From the NCBI GenBank assembly GCA_963703165.1, contig OY969798.1, positions 5,084,001-5,148,000 on the forward strand: a DNA stretch of 64,000 bases. Direction: 5' to 3'. Numbering within the stretch: position 1 is the first letter of the stretch; every line of letters begins with the position of its first letter. The position numbers and the translations under genes are program-made. This document shows, piece by piece, positions 15,567-24,017 of the stretch. Origin of the DNA: JBQTKD01 sp963703165 (GTDB lineage Bacteria > Actinomycetota > Actinomycetes > Sporichthyales > Sporichthyaceae). The notes beneath the pieces are model-generated. The model was given only the letters and a program-made list of their open reading frames with translations, ran no database searches and was not told the origin of the DNA.

Positions 15567-17819
15567 GTGTCCATGGCGATGACCGACACAATCGAGGCGC
15601 CGGGCCGGCCAAGACCGGACAAGGTTGCTGGGATCCGCACCGACATTCAGGGCCTGCGTGCGTTGGCCGTCGGCCTGATCATCATCTACCACCTGTGGCC
15701 GGAGAACTTCCATGGCGGATTCGTCGCTGTGGAAGTTTTCTTTGTTGTGTCGGGCTTTTTGATCACCTCGCACCTGTTGAGCAAGCCTCCGGGCTCCGGG
15801 CGTGATCTCGTCAATTTCTGGATGCGCCGCGTCCGCCGCCTGCTGCCGGCCGCACTGTTCGTGATCGTGTCGACGATGCTGCTCGCGCGCCTGTTCGCGC
15901 CGGAGACCGTCTGGCGTGGCCACGCCGCCGAAGGTATCGCCTCCGCGCTCTACTACCAGAACTGGGAACTGGCCGGTCAGTCCGTCGACTATATGGCCTC
16001 CGACCGCGCCGCCAGTGCGTTCCAGCACTACTGGACACTCTCCGTCGAGGAGCAGTTCTACGCGTTCTGGCCGCTGCTCGTCGTGGCGGCCGTACTCATC
16101 GCACGTCGCCTCCGCATGCGCCACGAAGTCACCGTCCTGATCGGTGTCTCGGTGCTGTTCGTCGCCTCGCTGGCCTGGTCGATCCACTACACCGCGGCCG
16201 CGCCGGAGAAGGCGTACTTCGTGACTCCCACCCGCGTCTGGGAGTTCGCGACCGGATCGATGCTCGCCGCGGTCGTCGTGCTCTTCGGCAGCCGCGCTGC
16301 TCACGCCCGTGGCAAGCGACTCTGGAGCGAACTGCTGGTGTGGTCCGGCTTCGCCGCGCTGACCTTCGCCCTGGCCACCTACGACGGCTCGGACTATCCG
16401 GGTTGGCGGGCGCTGTTCCCGGTGCTCGGCACGGCCGCAATCATCGCGGGCTACTCCGAACGTGGACCCAATCCGAACCAGTTGCTGCGCAACCGCCCGA
16501 TGCAGTACCTCGGCGACATCTCCTACTCGGTGTACCTGTGGCACTGGCCGCTGATCGTTCTGGTGCCGTACGCCATCGGGCATCCGCTGAGCTTCGTCGA
16601 GGCGATCGTGGTGGGCGCTTCAGGCATTGCCCTCGGTGCGCTGACGAAGCATCAGGTGGAAGACCGCTTCCGCCACCCGCGCAAGGGTCAGCCCATGGTC
16701 GTCCCGTTCCGCTGGGCTGCCGTCGGCATGGCAGGCATTGTCGCCCTGGGCATGCTGCAGATGGCCGAGGTCGACAAGCGCACCTCGCGTGACGTTCGCG
16801 CACTTCAGCTCGCGTCGGCGTCGACCGACCCATGCTTCGGGGCGTCCGCGCTCCGATCGGACAACGACTGTCCCATCGGCGAGGTCCCCAAGCCGGTCCC
16901 GAGCCCCGCCCTCGCCCCGCGCGACCGCTCGTTCTCCTACGCCCATGACTGTCAGACGAAGGTCCCGTTCGACAGCGTGAAGCGCTGCGTTTTCGGTGAC
17001 CGGACGGCCAAGAAGAACGTCGCGTTGGTCGGCAACTCGCATGCCATCCACTGGCTGCCCGCGCTGCACCAGGTGGCGCTGAAGGAGCACTTCAAGATCA
17101 CGACCTTCTTCACCGAGCAGTGCTTCGCCACCGACGTGCGCATCGAGTTCTCCACCCCGACCCAGACGGAGAACTGCCACAAGTGGGGCCGGGAGGTGCT
17201 GCGCGAGACCAACTCCGCCGCCTACGATCTCGTTATCACGTCGAACCGGACCTACAAGCAGCCCGTGGAGAAGGGCCCGCGCAACCAGGTGTTCCAGAAG
17301 GGTTACACCGCCTTCGTCAAGCAGTGGTTGAACGCCGACCGCAAGGTCCTCGTCATCCGAGACACCCCGCTGCCGGACGCCACCTTGGACTCGGTGCCGG
17401 ACTGCCTCGCGCAGAACCGCACGAACCCGGCGCGATGCTCGGGCGAGCGGGACAAGTGGATCCGTGAGGACCCGTTGGCCGAGGCCGTGAAGGGCCTGGA
17501 CGACAAGCGAGCCGCCGTGGCGAACCTCAGCGACTGGTTCTGCACCGAGCACCGCTGTCCGTCGGTGATCGGTCGCACGATGGTCTACTTCGACGCCTCG
17601 CACATGACGGCGACCTACTCCCGCACACTGGCGCCGGTCCTGGAGCCGATCGTCCGCAACGCTCTCGAGGGGAAGAACCTCGCCAAGGTGAAGGCCGCGG
17701 ATTCCGGTTCCGGCGAGAAGAAGTCGAAGGCGAACCAGGGCCCGAAGCCCGACCCGGCCAAGGATCCGGTGGCGGTGACTGCGAAGGCTATGGGTGACAC
17801 TCGAGGTAGAGCCGAGTGA
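15567..17819 (+). CDS. AT3 acyltransferase fused to SGNH domain (module 3)
   Basis: 750 residues from GTG 15567 (GGGG 6 bases upstream); ATG 15573 or 15579 is also possible. It has the same architecture as module 2. The AT3 domain shows R-T-D-I-Q-G-L-R-A-L, V-E-V-F-F-V-V-S-G-F, S-V-E-E-Q-F-Y and Y-S-V-Y-L-W-H-W. The SGNH domain has A-L-V-G-N-S-H and Y-F-D-A-S-H, and the tail is low-complexity, rich in Lys, Pro, Ala and Asp. The region just before both module 2 and module 3 starts shares GGGCAGAA and ATGnCGATGAC, evidence of duplication of the whole unit. The predicted role is O-acylation of a surface glycan. Confidence 0.9.
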   Translation: MSMAMTDTIEAPGRPRPDKVAGIRTDIQGLRALAVGLIIIYHLWPENFHGGFVAVEVFFVVSGFLITSHLLSKPPGSGRDLVNFWMRRVRRLLPAALFVIVSTMLLARLFAPETVWRGHAAEGIASALYYQNWELAGQSVDYMASDRAASAFQHYWTLSVEEQFYAFWPLLVVAAVLIARRLRMRHEVTVLIGVSVLFVASLAWSIHYTAAAPEKAYFVTPTRVWEFATGSMLAAVVVLFGSRAAHARGKRLWSELLVWSGFAALTFALATYDGSDYPGWRALFPVLGTAAIIAGYSERGPNPNQLLRNRPMQYLGDISYSVYLWHWPLIVLVPYAIGHPLSFVEAIVVGASGIALGALTKHQVEDRFRHPRKGQPMVVPFRWAAVGMAGIVALGMLQMAEVDKRTSRDVRALQLASASTDPCFGASALRSDNDCPIGEVPKPVPSPALAPRDRSFSYAHDCQTKVPFDSVKRCVFGDRTAKKNVALVGNSHAIHWLPALHQVALKEHFKITTFFTEQCFATDVRIEFSTPTQTENCHKWGREVLRETNSAAYDLVITSNRTYKQPVEKGPRNQVFQKGYTAFVKQWLNADRKVLVIRDTPLPDATLDSVPDCLAQNRTNPARCSGERDKWIREDPLAEAVKGLDDKRAAVANLSDWFCTEHRCPSVIGRTMVYFDASHMTATYSRTLAPVLEPIVRNALEGKNLAKVKAADSGSGEKKSKANQGPKPDPAKDPVAVTAKAMGDTRGRAE

Positions 17820-18766
17820 TCAGAGGCACCGCTTCGGTCGCGGCCGTGATCGGCCTGCTGCTCGCGTGGACGCAGCCGACCGCGGCCGACGCCGTCGACG
17901 CGGTGGCGGCAACCCCGCCCCTCTGTGCCGGAGCCGCGGCTCTGGTATCGGGCTGTCCGGTCGATGAGCACGGCCCGGTGCTGCCGATGCCGGCGTTCGC
18001 CGAGCGGGACAGCGACGGCAACGGCAAGGACGAGGACTGCTGGTCCACCGACGACTTCACCGAGTTCCGCACCTGCACCTTCGGCAAGCCCACCGCCCGG
18101 TACACCGTGGCACTGGTCGGCAATTCGCACGCGGCCCACTTCCTGGGGCCGCTGCGGGAGTGGGCGGATCGCGTCGACGCCCGCGTCATCACCTACCTCA
18201 TCCCCAAATGCTTCGCGACGACCGAACGCATCGCCTTTCGCAGTGACCCGGCGCTGACCGACCGGTGCGAGAACTGGGGGAAGTGGGTGCAGGCCGAGAC
18301 CAACGACTTGGCCCCCGACCTCATCGTGACCGCGGAACGCACCTACCTGCGCCCCGAGCGCAAGGCACCCGAATCGAACGCGGAGATCTGGAAGCAGGGC
18401 TACGCGCAGTACCTGAAGGGCTGGACCGACCAGGGTCGGCGGATCCTGGTCATCCGCGACAGCCCGGTTCCGCACGACCCTGTCCCGGAGTGTCTGGCAC
18501 GTAACCCCCTGCGCTACTCCGCCTGCGCGGGGGAGCGCGACGCCTGGCTGCCCCCGGACCCGCTCGTCGAGGCCGCGCTCGAGGCCGATCCCGCGATCGT
18601 CTCCGTCGCCGACCTCTCGCAGTACATGTGCACCGCGACCCAGTGCCCGGCCACCATCGGCAAGATCCTGGTCTACCGCGACGGCTCGCACATGTCCGCG
18701 ACGTGGATCCGCGCACTCGCTCCGTACCTGGAGGAGACCTTCCGCGAGGCTCTTACTTCTCCGTGA
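17816..18766 (+). CDS. Secreted SGNH-hydrolase-domain protein (module 3)
   Basis: 316 residues from GTG 17816, overlapping the preceding TGA. The N-terminal hydrophobic segment (V-I-G-L-L-L-A) and a Thr-Ala-Ala-Asp-Ala region look like a Sec signal. The nucleophile block A-L-V-G-N-S-H-A is near residue 100 and the Asp/His block R-D-G-S-H-M near residue 290. It is the third stand-alone SGNH protein in tandem. Its last 14 bases overlap the end of the convergent PucR-type regulator gene. Confidence 0.8.
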   Translation: MIRGTASVAAVIGLLLAWTQPTAADAVDAVAATPPLCAGAAALVSGCPVDEHGPVLPMPAFAERDSDGNGKDEDCWSTDDFTEFRTCTFGKPTARYTVALVGNSHAAHFLGPLREWADRVDARVITYLIPKCFATTERIAFRSDPALTDRCENWGKWVQAETNDLAPDLIVTAERTYLRPERKAPESNAEIWKQGYAQYLKGWTDQGRRILVIRDSPVPHDPVPECLARNPLRYSACAGERDAWLPPDPLVEAALEADPAIVSVADLSQYMCTATQCPATIGKILVYRDGSHMSATWIRALAPYLEETFREALTSP

Positions 18767-20438
18767 GCGCGCCCGGATCGGTCACGGCCAGGACGCGTAA
18801 CGCCAGCTCGAGGTTGAACACGTTGTCCCAGTCCTCGACGGAGCGGCCGAGGATCTCCTCGATGCGTCCGATGCGGTACTTCAATGTCGAGATGTGGATG
18901 TGCAGGGCGGCGGCTGCATCGGTGAGGCTGCGTTGGCGGAACAGTTCGCGCAGCGTGGCGACCAGTTCGCTGCGGTGCTTGGTGTCGTAGTCCAGCAACG
19001 GGCCGAGCCAGCGCACCGCGAACGAGTGCAGTTCCCCGGTCCGTTGGTGGTCGAAGAGCAGACCGTAGATGCCCAGGTCATCGATGTGGGCGACGCAGCG
19101 GTCGCGGGCCACCTCCGGGTCGCGCAGGATCTCCGCGGCCCACCGGGCGCGCGCGGCGGCGTGGGACATGCCGGTACCGGTGGAGCAACTCGGGCCCAGA
19201 CCCACCACGACTTCCAGGCCGGCACTGTGCGCGTCGGCGGCGATGGCCTTGCCCAGCGCGTCCGGCCCGGCGAGCAAGGGTTCGGTGAGGAAACCCATCA
19301 CGACGTCGTCGACGACGCCGAGCAGGCCGGTCGATCCGGTGGCCGAGGCGAGAGCGGCCGCGTGTTCCACGATGCGCTGCAGGCGCTCCTTCTCGAGGTC
19401 GCTCGGCGATCCGGACTTCAGTCCGACGGCCAGCGGGATGTGATCGATCGTCAGGTCGTGACCCAACTTCGCGGCCCGGGTCGCCAGTTGCTCGGCCGGG
19501 CGGTCCTCCAGGACGTCGGTCAGCAGCCGTTGCCGCAACGTGGCCACCGACGCCTCGATGTCCTGACGCACCGACAGCTGATAGGCAATCAGACCGCGGG
19601 AGACGGTCAGGGCGCGCCGGGTGACCTGGGGACCCCACCTGCCCACGCCCGCGATCAGGTATCCCGCGGACCCGCCGTCGGAGTCGGCGATGGGTGCGAC
19701 CACCCGAGGTGGCAACTTGCCGGTCGCCGGGAGCGTCCCGCACCATGTCGAGGCGTGCTGACGGTTCGCCAGTTCGTGCTCGGGGGCGGACCGCTCGGGG
19801 GCCAGTCCGAGCTCGCGGGCGCCGGCTCCGGCGGAATCGGTGACGATCAGGTTCGGCAGCTGCATGACGACCGGCGCATCGAGCCAGGTCGCCAGGGCGA
19901 TGACCACCTCGGCGGTGGTGCGAGCGCCGACGAGTCGTTCCTGCAGGTCCAGGAACAGCCGGGTCTCGGCGAGTTCTCGGTCCGTCTGTGCCACCGCCGC
20001 CGTGGACTCGGCCAGCTTGGTGCTCTCCGCCTCGGCAGCGGCCACCCAACCGAGCCCCCGCCAGGCGAGGTCCATCACCCGGTTCAGCCCGCTACGGGCC
20101 AGCGGCGGTCGCGCGGCCGCAGTCACCAGGACGCCTGCGGTCCGGCCGCCGGCCACCACGGGCAGCAACACCGCATGCTGGTGATCGGCGAGGTCAGCAA
20201 AGAGCATCCGGGCGGCCTCCCGTTGCTCGCTCACCTGCAGGCCTTGGTCGGAGAGCGCGTCGGTCAGTGCCGTGCGCAGGTCCGGGGTCAGCGCGGGGCA
20301 CATCGTGGCTTCCGCGTCGGTCAGGTCGTGGTCCTCGGCGGGCAGAAAGACGCACGCCGTACCGGTCGAGCCGTGCGGGTGCACGAGCTCGTGCAGTACG
20401 TCGAGGAACCACTCATCTCGCGATGGCGCGCCGGGCAT
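18753..20438 (-). CDS. PucR family transcriptional regulator
   Basis: 561 residues from ATG 20438, chosen because GGAAAGG lies just upstream; an in-frame extension to 20546 would overlap the divergent gene's start. The central part has a GAF-like/GGDEF-related region. The C-terminus has the PucR helix-turn-helix: R-Q-R-S-L-T-D-A-A-A-A-L-H-I-H-I-S-T-L-K-Y followed by R-I-G-R-I and L-E-L-A-L-R-V near the end. Such proteins often activate catabolic operons in response to the substrate. It is divergent from the NuoF-like gene that opens the monooxygenase operon, so it is the best candidate regulator of that operon (inference). Confidence 0.85.
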   Translation of the reverse strand: MPGAPSRDEWFLDVLHELVHPHGSTGTACVFLPAEDHDLTDAEATMCPALTPDLRTALTDALSDQGLQVSEQREAARMLFADLADHQHAVLLPVVAGGRTAGVLVTAAARPPLARSGLNRVMDLAWRGLGWVAAAEAESTKLAESTAAVAQTDRELAETRLFLDLQERLVGARTTAEVVIALATWLDAPVVMQLPNLIVTDSAGAGARELGLAPERSAPEHELANRQHASTWCGTLPATGKLPPRVVAPIADSDGGSAGYLIAGVGRWGPQVTRRALTVSRGLIAYQLSVRQDIEASVATLRQRLLTDVLEDRPAEQLATRAAKLGHDLTIDHIPLAVGLKSGSPSDLEKERLQRIVEHAAALASATGSTGLLGVVDDVVMGFLTEPLLAGPDALGKAIAADAHSAGLEVVVGLGPSCSTGTGMSHAAARARWAAEILRDPEVARDRCVAHIDDLGIYGLLFDHQRTGELHSFAVRWLGPLLDYDTKHRSELVATLRELFRQRSLTDAAAALHIHISTLKYRIGRIEEILGRSVEDWDNVFNLELALRVLAVTDPGALTEK

Positions 20439-20544
20439 GCGCTGCCTTTCCACGGTTTCACTGGTAACTCTACAAAACCAGGGGGCACAGTCTGTCGGAT
20501 TCACAGGAACCGCCAGGCTGCGGGCGTCCCTATCGTCGTTGTAC
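20439..20544. promoter_or_regulatory. Divergent promoter region, pucR-type regulator / monooxygenase operon
   Basis: This 106-base spacer separates the regulator from the NuoF-like gene. It contains CTGGT and ACCAG in inverted orientation around an AT-rich 11-base spacer near 20460-20482. The ATG at 20545 has no Shine-Dalgarno, so the first gene may be translated from a leaderless or very short-leader transcript. Confidence 0.4.
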
Positions 20545-21780
20545 ATGTTGCTGACAGAGCCCGCTGTCGACCTCGTCGCGTACCGCGCCCGAGGTGGCTA
20601 CCGCGCGCTGACGGGGGAGATCTCGACCGAGGCGATCCTGGCGCGGGTCGCCGAGGCGGGACTGCGCGGCCGAGGCGGTGCCTGGTTCCCGGTGGAGCGC
20701 AAGTGGACGACTGCCCTCGCCGTTCCTGGGCGCCGTGTGCTGGTCGCCAACGGCGCTGAGGACGAGCCGGGCAGTCGCAAGGACCGCCACCTGATGACTG
20801 TGGCCCCGCACCTGGTGATCGACGGCGCACTCACCGCCGCCGTCGCCCTCGGCGCAGACACCGTCAAGCTTTACGTGAACTCGCACGCGGCACCGTCGCT
20901 GGCCGCCATGCGCGCCGCGCTCGCCGAGGTGCTCGCCACCGACCTGGCCGCCGCGATCGACGTCGTGGTTGTCGAGGCCCCGGCGTCCTACGTCGCCGGC
21001 GAGGACTCGGCCGCCGTCGAATACCTGCAGACCGGCACCGCGCAGCCCCGGAACAAGCCGCCGTTCCCGGCCGAGGCCGGCCTGGACGGACGCCCGACGG
21101 TCGTCAGCAACGTGGAGACCCTGGCGCACCTCGCCCTCATCGCCCGCGACGGCGTCGACGCGTTCCGGGCCAACGGCACCGAGGACTGCCCCGGGACCAT
21201 GCTCGTCACCCTGCCCGCCGAGTGCCGCAATCCCGGGGTCTATGAGGTTCCGGTCGGCGCAGTTCTCGACGAGGTCCTCCAGAAGTTCGGCGGGGGATTC
21301 GTCGACGGACCGGCGCGCGGGATCCAGGTGGGTGGCCCCGCGTCGGGGTGGCTCGCCGGCGACAACCTGCACGTGCCCCTGGACCCGACCTCGGTCGCGG
21401 CCGCCGGATCGAGCCTGGGCTGCGGTGCCGTCAGGGTGCTCCCGTCCGGGCACTGCGCCGTCGACGCGGTGACCTCGACCAGCGAGTTCTTCGCCCGCGA
21501 GCAGTGCGGCAAGTGTCCGCCGTGTCGCATGGGCACGCAGTTCGTGCACGGGGTGGCCAAGGCGCTGCTGGCAGGCAAGGCCCAGGTCGCCCAACTCGAC
21601 ACCGCCCCGACGTTGATCGCTCAGATCAAGCCGGCCACCGCCTGCGCCCTGCCCTCGTTCACCCTGCCGCCGTTCGTGAGTGCCCGCGAGGTCTTCGCCG
21701 ACGACTTCGCCACGCACCTGGCCGGCGGCGAGTGCACGTTGACTCACCGCGGGCAGTCCTTACGCATCGAGGACACGTAA
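20545..21780 (+). CDS. NuoF-like NADH-binding flavoprotein (51 kDa-subunit family)
   Basis: 411 residues from ATG 20545. It resembles NuoF/HoxF: the FMN/NADH loop G-R-G-G-A-W-F-P (canonical G-R-G-G-A-G-F-P), then A-N-G-A-E-D-E-P-G-S-R-K-D-R and A-G-E-D-S-A-A-V-E. P-R-N-K-P-P-F-P, an SLBB-like segment and the [4Fe-4S] ligands C-G-K-C-P-P-C with a later Cys in the C-A-L-P motif follow. It would take a hydride from NADH and pass single electrons to an iron-sulphur partner. No complex I genes surround it; downstream lie a NuoE-like ferredoxin and a diiron monooxygenase. It is therefore proposed as the monooxygenase reductase (inference). Substitutions in the flavin loop are atypical. Confidence 0.8.
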   Translation: MLLTEPAVDLVAYRARGGYRALTGEISTEAILARVAEAGLRGRGGAWFPVERKWTTALAVPGRRVLVANGAEDEPGSRKDRHLMTVAPHLVIDGALTAAVALGADTVKLYVNSHAAPSLAAMRAALAEVLATDLAAAIDVVVVEAPASYVAGEDSAAVEYLQTGTAQPRNKPPFPAEAGLDGRPTVVSNVETLAHLALIARDGVDAFRANGTEDCPGTMLVTLPAECRNPGVYEVPVGAVLDEVLQKFGGGFVDGPARGIQVGGPASGWLAGDNLHVPLDPTSVAAAGSSLGCGAVRVLPSGHCAVDAVTSTSEFFAREQCGKCPPCRMGTQFVHGVAKALLAGKAQVAQLDTAPTLIAQIKPATACALPSFTLPPFVSAREVFADDFATHLAGGECTLTHRGQSLRIEDT

Positions 21781-21829
21781 ACCCTGAAGCGAGTCCCACC
21801 GGTCCCGCCCACGTCGAACAGGAGCAGTA

Positions 21830-22276
21830 GTGAGCACAGAAGCGCCGAAGATCTTGCTCGAAGGCGAGCCCAAGGGCTCGGGGCGGATTGTGCACACGGT
21901 CCTGGTCGAGAAGCTGGAGGAGGCCGACTGGAAGGGCCCGACGCTCCTGGGTATCGGCAAGGTCGTCATCTGCGTGCACTTCATCGACCGCGAGGACGAC
22001 AAGACGGCGATCTGGCGCAAGCCCGACGGCAGCGTCTCGGTGAGCAACCAGGGCCCGAAGGGGCAGGTCACGGTCGAGCTGAAGCAGAAGATGTTCTACC
22101 AACTACTCAAGATCCCGCAGGGCGTGTTGAAGCTGCCGGGTCTGTACACCGGCGGCGGCCTGGACGTCACCAAGCGTCTGCTCAAGCGCGAGATCAAGGT
22201 CAAGGGCCTGCTGCGCCACCCGCTGGCGTCGATCCGGATCCTGCAAGTCCTGTCAGTACCGCCGGACCAGAAGTAG
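21830..22276 (+). CDS. Hypothetical protein, possibly SCP2-like
   Basis: 148 residues from GTG 21830 with AGGAG upstream (21819-21823). No signal peptide, membrane segment or cysteine cluster is seen. The C-terminal half (V-T-V-E-L-K-Q-K-M-F-Y-Q-L-L, then K-R-E-I-K-V-K-G-L-L-R-H-P-L-A) resembles the strand-helix pattern of sterol-carrier-protein-2-like domains, but the match is weak. It lies between the NuoF-like gene and another small SCP2-like gene in the monooxygenase operon, so a role in holding a hydrophobic substrate is possible (inference). Confidence 0.6.
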   Translation: MSTEAPKILLEGEPKGSGRIVHTVLVEKLEEADWKGPTLLGIGKVVICVHFIDREDDKTAIWRKPDGSVSVSNQGPKGQVTVELKQKMFYQLLKIPQGVLKLPGLYTGGGLDVTKRLLKREIKVKGLLRHPLASIRILQVLSVPPDQK

Positions 22277-22342
22277 CCGTGGAGTTCCTCGGTTTCCGAT
22301 GAACCTCTCGTGAAACCGCGTTCTACAATTGACAAGCAGAGC

Positions 22343-22356
22343 GACAGATTTCTGTC
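22343..22356. promoter_or_regulatory. Palindromic operator candidate inside the monooxygenase operon
   Basis: GACAGA-TT-TCTGTC is a perfect dyad at 22343-22356. It is preceded by TTGACA (22329-22334), which looks like a -35 element, and lies in the 106-base gap before the next gene. An internal promoter controlled by a dimeric regulator is plausible; no clean -10 is seen. Confidence 0.45.
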
Positions 22357-22382
22357 AAATGCCCTGAATGGAGACAATCGCG

Positions 22383-22811
22383 ATGGCGCGTGCATGGACC
22401 GAAGAATGGATGCTCAAGCACCAGGAAGTTTGCCAGTCGAGCGCTGAGTTCCAGGACGAAGCCGAAGGCTATGACCGCGTGACGGTGCTGCACATCCTGG
22501 CCGACCCGGACAAGGGTGTGCCGAAGGACCACTTCGTGGGTTTCAATCCGCCGACGATGACCACGGTCTGGGCCTCGGACAAGAACGAGGACCCGAACGC
22601 CGACTACATCATCGAGGGCACCTACCAGGACTGGTGGGCGGTCAACGAGGGCAAGAAGGGTCTGGTCGCCAGCCTCCTCGATCAGTCGATCCTGCTGCGC
22701 GCAGGCAAGACCTCCTACATCGCGATGTTCGTGCCCGCGGTCGACATGTTCTTCACGCTCTCCCGTGGGATCACCGACTCCTATGACGGCGACTACAAGC
22801 CCGAGCGCTAG
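22383..22811 (+). CDS. SCP2-like small protein in monooxygenase operon
   Basis: 142 residues from ATG 22383 (GGAG 9 bases upstream); an in-frame ATG at 22368 is weaker. The C-terminal half, A-D-Y-I-I-E-G-T-Y-Q-D-W-W-A-V then G-K-K-G-L-V-A-S-L-L-D-Q-S-I-L-L-R-A-G, follows the usual SCP2 arrangement (strand, D/E-W loop, helix, 'G-x-L-x-x-x-G' strand). SCP2 domains bind lipids or CoA esters in a hydrophobic tunnel. The gene is directly upstream of the EaCoMT-like gene. The role in substrate or product binding is inferred. Confidence 0.6.
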   Translation: MARAWTEEWMLKHQEVCQSSAEFQDEAEGYDRVTVLHILADPDKGVPKDHFVGFNPPTMTTVWASDKNEDPNADYIIEGTYQDWWAVNEGKKGLVASLLDQSILLRAGKTSYIAMFVPAVDMFFTLSRGITDSYDGDYKPER

Positions 22812-22862
22812 ATCCCGCCGGCTGACTGCCCGTCACCCACGACCAAGGAGTAGGTGCTTCAC

Positions 22863-24017
22863 GTGCTCATCGACGGCAAGGACATCCTGATCCCGACCAT
22901 GATGGTCGGGAATTACCCCAAGCCCCGTTGGTACAACGGTGCGGGCTACGCCACCGTCCCGCAGGGCAGCTTCGTGTCGGACTCGATCTCCTACGAGGCG
23001 TTCGAGGACTGCATCGCGGCGATCGTCAGCGATCAGGAGCGCGCCGGGATCGACGTCATTTCCGATGGTCGTGTGTATGGCGGGGACACCCCGTACGCCG
23101 GGATCCTCTACTACTTCACCGACAGGCTGAAGGGCTTCTCGCCCTACGGTCCGCCGCTGCAGTTGCCCCAGTACTCCTCGATGTACTCCCCGACGTGTGA
23201 CGGGCCGGTGTCGCGCGGGGTGCCGTGGTTGTCCGCGCAGTTGAGGTCCGTCAAGAAGTTCACCGATAAACCCATCAAGATGCAGTACCTGGGCCTGGCC
23301 AGCGTGACGATGGGTACCAACAACAAGCACTACGCCGACATCAAGGACCTCTCGTTCGCCTTGGCTCGCGCCTACAACGAGGAGTTCAAGCAGATCGCCG
23401 AAGAGGGCGCGGCGATGATCCAGCTCGACGAGTTCGCGTGGCACTACGGCCTGCGCCTCGGTGAGTGGGAGAACGACGTGTTCAACACCGCGGTCGAGGG
23501 TGTGAACGCGAAGATCCTCACCCATGTCTGCTGGGGCAACTTCATGGGCACGAAGGGCTATCTGCCCTCCGGTCCGATGCACGGGGACAACCCCGAGCGT
23601 GAGGGCACCGACTACGTCCCGGCGTTGCGCGATGCCGAGGACGTCACCGCTCGATCGAAGGCGTGCTTCCCACGGGCCCACGCCATGAACATGGACGCCC
23701 TGAACTTCGAGATCGGCAACACCGGCTCCGGGGACCTCAAGCCCCTCGCCAAGGCCAACTGGGAACGGGATTTCGTGGCCGGCGTCATCGACGTCCGATC
23801 GCTGGAGGTCGAGCCCGCGACCGTGGTCGCCGACCGCATCCGGGACTGCCTCGAGGTGATCCCTGCCGAGCGACTCGGTGTCACCACCGACTGCGGTCTG
23901 ATCAACCTGCCGCGCATGATCGCCTTCGCCAAGCTCCGCTCCCTGGTCGAGGGCACCAAGATCGTGCGCGAGGAGATCAAGGCCAAGGCGGCTGCGGATG
24001 CAGGGGTGCCGGCATGA
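22863..24017 (+). CDS. MetE/epoxyalkane:coenzyme M transferase-like zinc protein (copy 1)
   Basis: 384 residues from GTG 22863, chosen because it aligns with the start of copy 2 (V-L-I-D-G versus M-L-I-A-G). It is a single TIM-barrel of the UROD/MetE-like family, much shorter than full MetE. The zinc motif H-V-C is at residues 221-223, an L-N-F-E segment is at ~280-283, and the last ligand Cys is in T-D-C-G-L at ~344. This fits the His-x-Cys...Cys pattern of epoxyalkane:CoM transferases. Full-length MetE has an N-terminal domain that is absent here. The gene sits directly before the monooxygenase coupling-protein gene (ATGA overlap). This favours epoxide opening by a thiol over methionine synthesis; the thiol partner is not proven. 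Confidence 0.75.
   Translation: MLIDGKDILIPTMMVGNYPKPRWYNGAGYATVPQGSFVSDSISYEAFEDCIAAIVSDQERAGIDVISDGRVYGGDTPYAGILYYFTDRLKGFSPYGPPLQLPQYSSMYSPTCDGPVSRGVPWLSAQLRSVKKFTDKPIKMQYLGLASVTMGTNNKHYADIKDLSFALARAYNEEFKQIAEEGAAMIQLDEFAWHYGLRLGEWENDVFNTAVEGVNAKILTHVCWGNFMGTKGYLPSGPMHGDNPEREGTDYVPALRDAEDVTARSKACFPRAHAMNMDALNFEIGNTGSGDLKPLAKANWERDFVAGVIDVRSLEVEPATVVADRIRDCLEVIPAERLGVTTDCGLINLPRMIAFAKLRSLVEGTKIVREEIKAKAAADAGVPA

Noticed and set aside
18894..20759. 621-residue open frame antisense to the PucR regulator
   Set aside because: Same reason: codon-position GC bias leaves few stops on the opposite strand, and no family pattern is seen.
20545..21780. NuoF-like gene as a subunit of respiratory complex I
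   Set aside because: No other nuo genes are present, the flavin loop is atypical and the gene is in the monooxygenase operon.
22863..24017. Methionine synthase (MetE) for biosynthesis
   Set aside because: The protein is a single barrel, much shorter than MetE, and its neighbours are monooxygenase genes. The MetE role is not formally excluded.
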